From the NCBI GenBank assembly GCA_947627535.1, contig CANQWM010000031.1:1-37663 (forward strand): 37,663 nucleotides of DNA, read 5' to 3'. Every line of letters begins with the position of its first letter. Position 1 is the first letter of the stretch. This DNA comes from an uncultured Acetatifactor sp. Its GTDB lineage: Bacteria > Bacillota > Clostridia > Lachnospirales > Lachnospiraceae. Shown piece after piece: positions 17,045 through 24,667 of this stretch. The notes under the pieces are model-generated. The model made no database searches. It had not been told where the DNA came from and saw only the letters and a program-made list of their open reading frames with translations. A program made the translations under genes and the position numbers.

Positions 17045-19675
17045 TCAGCGGTTTTCGTCCACATAGACCTGGGCCCTTCTCTGAATAATATCCGCAACCT
17101 CGTTAGCCCCCTTCTGGCCCGTGAAGAACGCGTCGATCTCCTCCTGGATGATATTGAAAACGTCGGTCGTATCACGATAGGGCTGATCCACGCTGCAGAC
17201 ATATTCCACCAGCTCATCCACCTGCTCCTGCGTCATGGGATCCAGCGGGATCTGCTCCCCGTTCATGTAGAAGTACTCGTCATACTCCTCCTTTTCCCCG
17301 TCTTCGTTGAGATAGTAGGGGCGTTCCGTGGCTTCCTGTGCCATCTTGTCAAACATATCCTTCTGAATCGGGAGCCAATAGTTGTCGTCTCCCTCTTGAT
17401 ACTCGTCGGTAAGATAATAACGGACAAACTCCCACGCGCCGTCCTGATTCTTGGACTTGGCGGAAATACAGTACGCCTCATTATACATGATGAACGCACC
17501 CTTCCCGCTGCCGGAGGGGAACCCGATATAGCTTAAATCTCCGCCGAAATTCCCGTTCAGCGTGTAATTAAAGTCCCGAAGCCGGCTTATGCCGGTCTGG
17601 CAAAGAACCGTCCTTCCCTCCCGGTACTGGGACTCATAGTTCATCCAGTAGTCATCGTCGTACCTGTCCTCATACTCTTCGGGAAGGGTCTTTGCATACT
17701 CCATCAGATCGATAAATTCCTGAGAGTCAAAAGAACATTTCCCCGTATCCATATCGATGAAATCATTGCTGCAGTAGGACATGGCGTAAGACATAAAATC
17801 ACTTCGGATCACGTCCGCAAACATCTGGGTTCCTTCGGGGAGACTTTCAGCCAGCTTCCTCATATCCTCCATGGTCCAGGAGGCCCGATCCCCCACAATA
17901 GATTTCTTTCCCACAACGGTGCTGACCGTGAAATTAGGGATCACATAATACAGCTTTCCGTTCACGGAATAGGCGTCGAATACATTCTGCATAAATTCCT
18001 CTTTCGACAGTTCCTCATCCTTTTCGATAAACGGATTGATATCCGCGATCCAGCCCTTTGCAATATAATTTTCGATGGGCAGATTATTCTGCGCCACCAG
18101 GATATCCGGCATCCCGCTGGAAACAATGTCATTGTTCATCTTGGTCTGGCCGGCCTGGTAATCCTCATAGGTGTTGTACTCACTGTAGTCTTTTATGGTA
18201 ATCCTGTATTCCTCGCTGTTTCTGTTAAACTCGATCACACGCTGCTTGACGTCGCTGTTGATCCAGAGTCCCGCCAGGACAAGCACTTTCTTATCCGGGA
18301 TATCCTCCGGCGGAACATAGGTAAAGAGACCGCACTTGATCTCGGAGTTGTCGTAATTTTCGTAAAACGATCCGATGAAGTGGGTTTCATCCAGCTCCAC
18401 CACATCCCGGAGAGAGGTGACGTTCAGATCGGAATTGACGAAATCCATAAGCTTCTTTCCCTCTTCGTCGCCGAACTGATAGGTGTAGACACCGTTGTTT
18501 GTGGTATAGATCAAATCGGTGTTCTTACCCACATTCATGGTGTTGTAATTGTAAAGAACCGAACCAGGGACAGGCACGGACTCCCCAAGCGTATCCGTCT
18601 CAGGGTCGTACTCTGCGGCAAACTGCTTCGTCCAGTCGTTTACATCGCTGTAAATTACAAGGAAGCGGCCGTTGTCCTTTGCCATCAGCATATAATTGCT
18701 TGACAGAATATCATAATTTTCGTCCGCAACCGTCTTGCGTTCTCCAAATTCGCCGTCCCCGGAGACGTGCTGGACAAACTCCTGCGAATCCCCGACCATG
18801 AAAATATTGATTCCGCCGTCCGAAGCCGCCCCGATGGCCTGCACCCACATCCAGCTTTCCTGCTGATTGTCCAGATCCTCCATGGGCGTCTCCCAGCGGA
18901 CGGTGCCGTCCAGATTCCAGCAGCACAGGTAGTTTTTGGAGATGCTGGCGCCAGTATAATTGGAATAGTCATATCTTCTGAGACCGTAGATCGCGTCGCC
19001 TGAGGCCGCAAACGTACGAAGAGCGTTGTTTTCCCAGGAATCCTCTTCCACAGGCGTTGTAACCATGGGATCATTTACCGCGCCGTCTACATCCGCGGCC
19101 CCGCCATCCCCTGTCTCGTCACCGGCGTCCCCGCCGTCTTCCGTTCCTTCCGCATCCGTTCCGTCCGTATCATCGATTCCGTCCGTATCCGTCCCTTCCG
19201 CATCATCCGTCCCGTCCTCACCGTCTCCTTCTTCTTCGGCGGCTTCATCCTCAAAAATCGCGGAACTTAAGAGATCCTGTACGTCGCCGCCTTCCGCTGC
19301 GCTCTGCGCCTGCATGTCCGCAAGCTCTTCCTCCGTGAGAACCGTCTTATTTACCGCAAGCTTTACATTCTGTATGTCCGACCCGTCCTCCTTGTAGGAG
19401 ATCAGACAATAGTCGCTATAATACTGCTCCCCGTAATGCTCCACGCTCATCAGATCATAAATCCTGTCTCCCATGTGAAAGGAGGTTTCCAGATTGCTGT
19501 AATCACCCCCCAGATCCGGAATTGCAAACTCCTGAAACTGGTACACGTACTTTTTTGCAAGCTCGTTGTTCTCCCTGTCGCTTTCGGAATCCCCACCGCA
19601 GGCGGTAAGCCCTCCCACGGTCAGCGCCAGCGCCGTACCGACGCAGACTGCCTTCTTCATCCACCTTTTTTTCAT
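17045..19675 (-). CDS. Lipoprotein: beta-propeller-like domain fused to an extracellular solute-binding domain (copy 1)
   Basis: The 876-residue protein starts at an ATG preceded by AGGAGG; an upstream ATG overlaps the previous stop as ATGA. A signal peptide ends in the lipobox LTAC (Cys26). Residues about 142-198 are an acidic Asp/Gly/Glu/Thr repeat linker. Residues about 215-470 contain repeated beta-strand patterns of a propeller (for example NYLCCWNLDGTVRW). From about residue 480 comes a family-1-type solute-binding domain (ALVLAGLW-like strand, INSDVKQRVIEFNRN, GMPDILVAQNN, NGKLYYVIPNF, KNQDGAWEFVRYYL). The C terminus, GQKGANEVADIIQRRAQVYV, matches copy 2 at the other end of the operon. 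The ligand is unknown, probably a glycan or peptide. Confidence 0.88.
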   Translation of the reverse strand: MKKRWMKKAVCVGTALALTVGGLTACGGDSESDRENNELAKKYVYQFQEFAIPDLGGDYSNLETSFHMGDRIYDLMSVEHYGEQYYSDYCLISYKEDGSDIQNVKLAVNKTVLTEEELADMQAQSAAEGGDVQDLLSSAIFEDEAAEEEGDGEDGTDDAEGTDTDGIDDTDGTDAEGTEDGGDAGDETGDGGAADVDGAVNDPMVTTPVEEDSWENNALRTFAASGDAIYGLRRYDYSNYTGASISKNYLCCWNLDGTVRWETPMEDLDNQQESWMWVQAIGAASDGGINIFMVGDSQEFVQHVSGDGEFGERKTVADENYDILSSNYMLMAKDNGRFLVIYSDVNDWTKQFAAEYDPETDTLGESVPVPGSVLYNYNTMNVGKNTDLIYTTNNGVYTYQFGDEEGKKLMDFVNSDLNVTSLRDVVELDETHFIGSFYENYDNSEIKCGLFTYVPPEDIPDKKVLVLAGLWINSDVKQRVIEFNRNSEEYRITIKDYSEYNTYEDYQAGQTKMNNDIVSSGMPDILVAQNNLPIENYIAKGWIADINPFIEKDEELSKEEFMQNVFDAYSVNGKLYYVIPNFTVSTVVGKKSIVGDRASWTMEDMRKLAESLPEGTQMFADVIRSDFMSYAMSYCSNDFIDMDTGKCSFDSQEFIDLMEYAKTLPEEYEDRYDDDYWMNYESQYREGRTVLCQTGISRLRDFNYTLNGNFGGDLSYIGFPSGSGKGAFIMYNEAYCISAKSKNQDGAWEFVRYYLTDEYQEGDDNYWLPIQKDMFDKMAQEATERPYYLNEDGEKEEYDEYFYMNGEQIPLDPMTQEQVDELVEYVCSVDQPYRDTTDVFNIIQEEIDAFFTGQKGANEVADIIQRRAQVYVDENR
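19082..19252 (-). repeat. Acidic Asp/Gly/Thr/Glu-rich imperfect repeat inside the lipoprotein gene
   Basis: The DNA encoding residues about 142-198 is built from imperfect repeats giving short D-G-T-D-A-E-G-T style units. It keeps the frame and separates a short N-terminal segment from the propeller region, so it is probably a flexible, highly charged spacer. The paralogue at 24668-26956 lacks it. Confidence 0.7.
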
Positions 19676-19698
19676 AACTCCTCCTGTCCGCGCTCTTT

Positions 19699-20874
19699 TC
19701 ATTGATCCTCTCTGTTCCGGGATCTCTTTTTTCCTTTTTCCCCGCGCGCCTTTCTATTTTCCGTCCGATTCTTCTCTTTCGATCCTTGTACCGTCCGATC
19801 TTCCTTTGTCAGTTTCCGCTCCGCGCGTTTTTCCCAGCGTTTCGCATACCGTTTTTCGCCCAGCCGTTCCAGTCTGTCCTTCAGCTTGCCCAGCTTTTCC
19901 TTTACCGTCCACCCTTTATGGCGCCACCAGCTGATAAACAATCCCAGCGCCACTGCCAGAGCGAAAATCAGAAACAGTGCCTCAAAAAATGTCAGCAGCG
20001 TAAGAATGTCCCCGTATCCTCTGGCAATGTTCTCCCAGTAAGGGTAGATGATCGCCTTGCCGTTCATGGACCGGAGTCCGAACTGTCCCAGCAGCTTCAG
20101 TCTGGAGAGCAGGGAAAAACGTGTGGTATTTTCCAGAATTTCCGTGGTATTCGGATCGCTTCCGAAATTATCCCGCACCACGCTCTCCGCAAAGCCGGAC
20201 ACGGGATCCGGCATAACGATCTCATAATGGTTGATTCCGTTATTCTGTCCAAGTTCCGACAGGGTCTTATAGGAAACAAAGATCAGCGTCCCGTCCAGTC
20301 CCGCCGCCTCCGCAAATCTTCCCGCGGGCCGTTCCATCACCCCCGTCACAATATGGGGCACATTTCCGATGTATACCGTCATTCCGGCCACATCGCTGGA
20401 GCCGAAAAGCTGCCATGCCACATCCCTGTCGATCACACAGTAATCCTGCATCAGATCGTTTCCTGAAAAATATCCCCCTGATACAAGTTTTACCGGATGG
20501 AACAGAAAAAAATCGCCGCCAATGCCAATGGCCTTTGTGCTGACCATGCCTCTGTCGCTTGAGATAACCGCAGACCCGTCCGCACTGTAGGCATCCGCCC
20601 AGAGCCTTGCCCCGGGATTTTCGGACTCCTGGACTACGGACGCCTCCGCCAGCTTACTGTCAACGGAATGCTCAAAGGTCTCGATCTCATCCTCCGATAT
20701 CTGGGAATCGACGGAGAAGAAACAGCTCACCTGGGCGACGCCGCCATCCTTACTCCACCGCGCTGCCATCTGCTGGGCGTCCAGGGAACCGCCGAGACGG
20801 CGGATACAAAGAAGCAGGATCAGAAAGACGCCGAAGGATATGGCCCCGCTTATCGCCAATATACGTTTTTTCAT
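19699..20874 (-). CDS. MacB-like periplasmic-core protein without the FtsX membrane core
   Basis: The protein (391 residues from the ATG preceded by GAGGA; 395 from an ATG 12 nt upstream) has one N-terminal membrane helix. A large extracytoplasmic region of about 260 residues follows, with features of the MacB periplasmic core domain: GIGGDFFLFHPVKLVSGGYF, DYCVIDRDVAWQLFGSSDVAGMTVYIG and PHIVTGVMERPAGRFAE. Only one further helix is seen (about residues 298-320), then a 70-residue Lys/Arg/Glu-rich cytoplasmic tail. True MacB-type permeases have three helices after this domain and pair with an ATPase. Here the FtsX helices and the ATPase are absent. It starts just after the HlyD-like gene and overlaps the next gene by ATGA. 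Confidence 0.75.
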   Translation of the reverse strand: MKKRILAISGAISFGVFLILLLCIRRLGGSLDAQQMAARWSKDGGVAQVSCFFSVDSQISEDEIETFEHSVDSKLAEASVVQESENPGARLWADAYSADGSAVISSDRGMVSTKAIGIGGDFFLFHPVKLVSGGYFSGNDLMQDYCVIDRDVAWQLFGSSDVAGMTVYIGNVPHIVTGVMERPAGRFAEAAGLDGTLIFVSYKTLSELGQNNGINHYEIVMPDPVSGFAESVVRDNFGSDPNTTEILENTTRFSLLSRLKLLGQFGLRSMNGKAIIYPYWENIARGYGDILTLLTFFEALFLIFALAVALGLFISWWRHKGWTVKEKLGKLKDRLERLGEKRYAKRWEKRAERKLTKEDRTVQGSKEKNRTENRKARGEKGKKRSRNREDQ

Positions 20875-20897
20875 CGTTTTCCTCATTTCCGTCCCGC

Positions 20898-22625
20898 TTA
20901 ATTATCCGCCAGTCTTACCAGCTGGCCTGCCTCCACCGGCTGGGTGGAAGTGGTGATGACATACTCATATCCGTAAAGGGCGGCGCTGATCGCGGACTGG
21001 GTATCGTCGCTGGCCAATACCTCTACATCCACGCGGCTTGCGCTGTAGCGGTTGCCAAGAGGTGTGGAATGCGATTCCACGATCAGAATGAATTTTCCGT
21101 TGTTGTCCTCCCGGATCGCGCTGTTTGGTACGATCAGATCAAAGTTTGCGCTCTGCTGACCCACGGACAGGCTTAATGTCTGGCCCGCCATCACCGCTCC
21201 GCTCACATTGAATGTAAGCTGCTTGTTCTGGCCGGGGCTGTTGGGATCCGGCTTGACGCTTGCCAGCACCACATCCACATCATCGTACCGCCAGGAGTTT
21301 ACCAGCTCCGCTCTGTCTCCGGGATTCACCTTCCTCGCCTGCTCATTTGTAACGGAAAAGCTAAGAGTGTAGCCCTTTCCCTCCGGCTGGAGCACTACCA
21401 GCGGCGAGTCCGGCGCGGTAGTGTTTCCGGCCACGATGTTTACGGCTGTGACCGTTCCGGCGATATCCGCGGTAACGGTGGTGCCTGTGGCTTCCGCCGT
21501 CAGTCTGTCTACCTCGGCCTGTGCTTCGTCCACAAGCTTCTGGGCTGCGGTCACTTCCCGCTGAGCCGCGGCAATTCCTTTCTCAAAGCCGTCCAGCTTT
21601 AATTTATCGGCGACCACGGCAAGAAGATCGTCCAGGTTTTTCTGGGCAGCTGCCAGATCGTTTTCCGCATTATGTTTTTCTACCTCCAGAGAAGCCTTCT
21701 GCGCCGTCAGATTCGCCTGTGCCAGGCTGCCCTCCCGGTTCGTCTGATTTGTCACCGCATTGTTGTAATCCGCCTGCTTGTTGTCTCTTTCCTTTGCCGC
21801 GTTGTCACGGTTTGTTTTTGCCGTATCGTAAGCTTCCTGCGCTTTTTTTACCTTCTCTTCAGCCGCGGCAGACGCGGACGCATCTCCGTTGGAAACCGCT
21901 GTGTTCTTTTCGCTTATGGCAGCGTCCAGCGCCTTCCCCGCATTGGTGAGGGCGTTGTCTGCGGCTATGAACCTGCTGTTGGCCGTCTCCAGCGCTTTCT
22001 CGGCAGCCGGCACCCTGTCCTCCGCCGCCTGATCAAGACCGCCTTCCAGCGCAAGCTGCGCTTCCACATCCGCGATCCGTTTCTCCAGATCCGCGACTTT
22101 ATCCTCCAGCGGAATCACCACATTCTGGGCGTCGGTGATCTGCTGCCTGTAAGCGTTTACGGATACGTTCCCGTTGGCGGCCTGAATATCCTCCGCGCTG
22201 ATCTCTCCCGTAAGGATCGCCGCGTAATAGGTGTCTCTTGCGTCCCTGACGCCCTCCTGGGCCGTCACGACGCCTTCCTGGGCCGTCTCCAGATTTTTCT
22301 GAGCGGCCTTCAGCTCTTCGCTCTCCTTTTCCTCCAGATAGAGAAGAATGTCCCCCTTCTGCACCTCGTCGCCCACCTTCACGGCAACGCTCTCAACCTT
22401 TCTGGACTCATGGATCTCTATGTTGTAGGGATCTCCGCTCTCTATCACCCCGGTGCCCCTTATCTTTGCCGTAATGGAACCGGACGTGACATACTGGGTC
22501 GCGACTTCCGGCAGCGAGTAGTTCATGATGGTGTTGGAGAAGAAAGTCAGCACCAGCATCACCGAAAGAAAGATGATGGCCGCCGTCTTGATCCACTCCC
22601 GTTTCTTGTTGCCTTTCTCGTTCAT
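20898..22625 (-). CDS. HlyD/MacA-type membrane-fusion (adaptor) protein with very long coiled coil
   Basis: The 575-residue protein has one N-terminal membrane helix (about residues 13-33). The first half of a barrel-sandwich/lipoyl-like domain follows (IHESRKVESVAVKVGDEV, then ILLYLEEKESEEL). A long helical hairpin at about residues 100-375 is rich in Ala, Lys, Glu and Asn, with phrases such as AAEEKVKKAQEAYDTAKTN. The second half-barrel (VTADIAGTVTAVNIVAGN) and beta-barrel regions follow (IVPNSAIREDNNGKFILIV). Such adaptors connect a transporter to the cell exterior. The coiled coil is longer than in MacA. AAGGAGAG precedes the ATG. It sits directly before the MacB-like core gene, the same order as macA-macB. 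Confidence 0.9.
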   Translation of the reverse strand: MNEKGNKKREWIKTAAIIFLSVMLVLTFFSNTIMNYSLPEVATQYVTSGSITAKIRGTGVIESGDPYNIEIHESRKVESVAVKVGDEVQKGDILLYLEEKESEELKAAQKNLETAQEGVVTAQEGVRDARDTYYAAILTGEISAEDIQAANGNVSVNAYRQQITDAQNVVIPLEDKVADLEKRIADVEAQLALEGGLDQAAEDRVPAAEKALETANSRFIAADNALTNAGKALDAAISEKNTAVSNGDASASAAAEEKVKKAQEAYDTAKTNRDNAAKERDNKQADYNNAVTNQTNREGSLAQANLTAQKASLEVEKHNAENDLAAAQKNLDDLLAVVADKLKLDGFEKGIAAAQREVTAAQKLVDEAQAEVDRLTAEATGTTVTADIAGTVTAVNIVAGNTTAPDSPLVVLQPEGKGYTLSFSVTNEQARKVNPGDRAELVNSWRYDDVDVVLASVKPDPNSPGQNKQLTFNVSGAVMAGQTLSLSVGQQSANFDLIVPNSAIREDNNGKFILIVESHSTPLGNRYSASRVDVEVLASDDTQSAISAALYGYEYVITTSTQPVEAGQLVRLADN

Positions 22626-22658
22626 TGTAGTCTCTCCTTACGATCATTTTTCTGAATT

Positions 22659-22703
22659 TATATTTTACTTGTTTATATTTTACATGTTCTTGTTTTACAT
22701 GTT
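22659..22703. repeat. Three 15-bp direct repeats upstream of the HlyD-like gene
   Basis: On the minus strand, three consecutive 15-bp units read AACATGTAAAACAAG, AACATGTAAAATATA and AACAAGTAAAATATA. They fill most of the A/T-rich 98-bp gap between the MalG-type permease and HlyD-like genes, the largest gap inside the six-gene cluster. They could be binding sites or an A/T-rich promoter element; no clear -35/-10 pair is seen. Confidence 0.75.
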
Positions 22704-22723
22704 TATGTTTCGCATCATTTTCC

Positions 22724-23686
22724 TTACCCTTTGATGCCGCCCTGGTAGGTAATGCCGTCCACCAGATATTCCTCCCCGTAAAGGAAGATCAGCAGACAGG
22801 GCACCATGTAGATCGTTGCCACGGCAAAGGCAAGACCGATCTCCCCCGCGTTGATCTTGCTTAAGAACACGGACAGCGGATGAGTCTCCGCGTCGGACAG
22901 AAGGATCAGGGGCTGCTCCACCATGTTCCAGTAATCGATGAATACCAGAATGGCCGCGGAACAGATCGCCCCTCTGCACAGCGGCAGACAGATCTTCCGG
23001 TAGATCTGCCACTCTCCCGCTCCGTCGATCTGGGCCGCTTCCAGAACCGACGTTGGAATCCTGCGCATGAACTTTGTGAGCAGATAGACCGCAAAGGGTG
23101 AAAAAATACCGGGCAGCCAGATAGACCAGTAGGTATCCAGTATGTTCATCCAGTCACTCACAAGATAGTTCGGCACCAGCGTCACCTGATAGGGCATCAG
23201 CATCAGGATAATGTAGGCGAAGAATATAATCTGGCGGATCCTTCCCTGATATCTTGCGAACCCGTAAGAAGCCAGCGTCGCCGTGATCAGCTGAAACAGC
23301 ACAATCGGCCCCACAAGGATAACGGAATTCCAAAACTTCAGAAGATATTCCGGACTCTTAAAGAGTACAGTGATATACTGGCTGAAGGACACCATATCCG
23401 GTATAAATTTCAGATTTACCTTTTCGGAGATATAAACCTTGCCGCCGGTGGCGTTGGTGGCGAACACGGAACCGTAGTTCGAGGATATTTCCGAGGACGC
23501 CATAAAGGAATTTGTGATCGTCAGCACAATAGGCATCAGAAACAAAATGGCAAAGGCAGCGGCAATCACAGTGGCAATTGCAATCTTTGTAACGCTCCAT
23601 CTTTTTCTCCATCTGGCGCTGTTTTGGATCTGTTTTCTCTCTCTGCTCTCCCTGCTTTCCGGGACGGGCCTTCTCTTTCCACTCAT
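22724..23686 (-). CDS. MalG/CUT1-type carbohydrate ABC permease
   Basis: The 320-residue inner-membrane permease has about six helices and the cytoplasmic EAA loop EAAQIDGAGEWQIYRKICLP, which in this family docks to the ATPase. The C terminus KG after YQGGI is typical of the MalG group, whose members often end in the sequence for a pore-lining tail. The start ATG overlaps the stop of the upstream permease (ATGA) and follows GGAGGG. The frame extends 24 codons further upstream, but that part lies inside the previous gene. It pairs with the MalF-type permease and the propeller/solute-binding lipoprotein upstream. No ATPase gene is nearby, so a shared MsmX-like ATPase is expected. Confidence 0.92.
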   Translation of the reverse strand: MSGKRRPVPESRESRERKQIQNSARWRKRWSVTKIAIATVIAAAFAILFLMPIVLTITNSFMASSEISSNYGSVFATNATGGKVYISEKVNLKFIPDMVSFSQYITVLFKSPEYLLKFWNSVILVGPIVLFQLITATLASYGFARYQGRIRQIIFFAYIILMLMPYQVTLVPNYLVSDWMNILDTYWSIWLPGIFSPFAVYLLTKFMRRIPTSVLEAAQIDGAGEWQIYRKICLPLCRGAICSAAILVFIDYWNMVEQPLILLSDAETHPLSVFLSKINAGEIGLAFAVATIYMVPCLLIFLYGEEYLVDGITYQGGIKG

Positions 23687-24657
23687 CCCTCCACATCCTT
23701 TCCGAAGCGGTTTTCTGCCAGAAACAGCAGCCCGATGATCACGATCATCACCAGACACATCAGCACCGCGGCCGCCGACAGGGCCTGATAGTCGATGGAC
23801 TTAAATTTATTGTTCATAAAGTGCTGCAGCATATAGATGGTATCATAGGGGTAATCGCCCGTGAGCAGATACACTTCCCGGAACACCTTAAAGGAGTTGA
23901 TCAGGGACATGATGGTCACGAACAAAAGGGTGGAGGACAAGTAACGTATCTTGATGTAAAAGAAGGTCTGCAGCGCCGTCGCGCTCTCCAGCCGCGCCAC
24001 CTCCAGGATATCTCTGGGAATGCTGGCAAGAGCCGCCATAAACAAAATCATGTTGTATCCCAGATTCTTCCACAGGAAGAGGATCACCACCACGACCTGA
24101 GAATACTCCGATTTCAGCCAGTCGATCTTTTCCGCGCCGAACACGGCCAGGAAATCATTCACCGCGCCGTTATAGTGGAACAGCACCTGCCAGATCAGCA
24201 CAATAGAAGCGACGGGCACCATCATGGGGCTTAAAAAGAAAGTCCGGAACTGGCTGCGAAACGGCAGCTTCGCCTCCAGAACGATGGCAAGGATCAGGGA
24301 CAGCACCACCGCCAGGGGCACTGCCACCGCGGAAAAAACCGCCGTGTTCTTTACCGCTCTCATAAACGCCGCATTGTGCACAATGCTGTCATAATTTTCA
24401 AAGAAAACAAAATTTCCGCTGATGGGATTATCCACCAGAGAATAATAAATCACCACAAAGAACGGCAGGATGAAGAACAGAAGCACTCCCAGAAAGCTGG
24501 GCGCGATGAACGCCCCCGAGCTGATCCGGATTTTCCGTGCTCTTTTGGTCGTTTTCCCGTGTTGTTTTCCTTTCTGTCTGTTCGGCTTCTGTCCGGCCTG
24601 TATTTCCTGCAGTCTCTGCTGCCGCCTTTTCTGCATTGCGTTCACAGTTCTCCTCAC
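23683..24657 (-). CDS. MalF/UgpA-type sugar ABC permease
   Basis: The 324-residue permease has a Lys/Arg/Gln-rich N-terminal tail and about six membrane helices, starting with FLGVLLFFILPFFVVIYYSLVD. Family phrases include AVKNTAVFSAVAVPLAVVLSL, SPMMVPVASIVLIWQVLF and ENRFGKDVEG at the end. The EAA loop is recognisable but degenerate: EVARLESATALQTFFYIKIR lacks the usual Asp-Gly and the Leu-Pro of the consensus. The start is uncertain: GTG at 24657 is the outer limit, while GTG at 24645 (behind GAGGAG) or ATG at 24636 are alternatives. It begins about 10 nt after the upstream lipoprotein stop. Confidence 0.9.
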   Translation of the reverse strand: MRRTVNAMQKRRQQRLQEIQAGQKPNRQKGKQHGKTTKRARKIRISSGAFIAPSFLGVLLFFILPFFVVIYYSLVDNPISGNFVFFENYDSIVHNAAFMRAVKNTAVFSAVAVPLAVVLSLILAIVLEAKLPFRSQFRTFFLSPMMVPVASIVLIWQVLFHYNGAVNDFLAVFGAEKIDWLKSEYSQVVVVILFLWKNLGYNMILFMAALASIPRDILEVARLESATALQTFFYIKIRYLSSTLLFVTIMSLINSFKVFREVYLLTGDYPYDTIYMLQHFMNNKFKSIDYQALSAAAVLMCLVMIVIIGLLFLAENRFGKDVEG

Positions 24658-24667
24658 CCCACACAGT

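Noticed and set aside
23687..23758. 24-codon N-terminal extension of the MalG-type permease
   Set aside because: It lies within the upstream permease; the ATGA overlap with GGAGGG is a better start.
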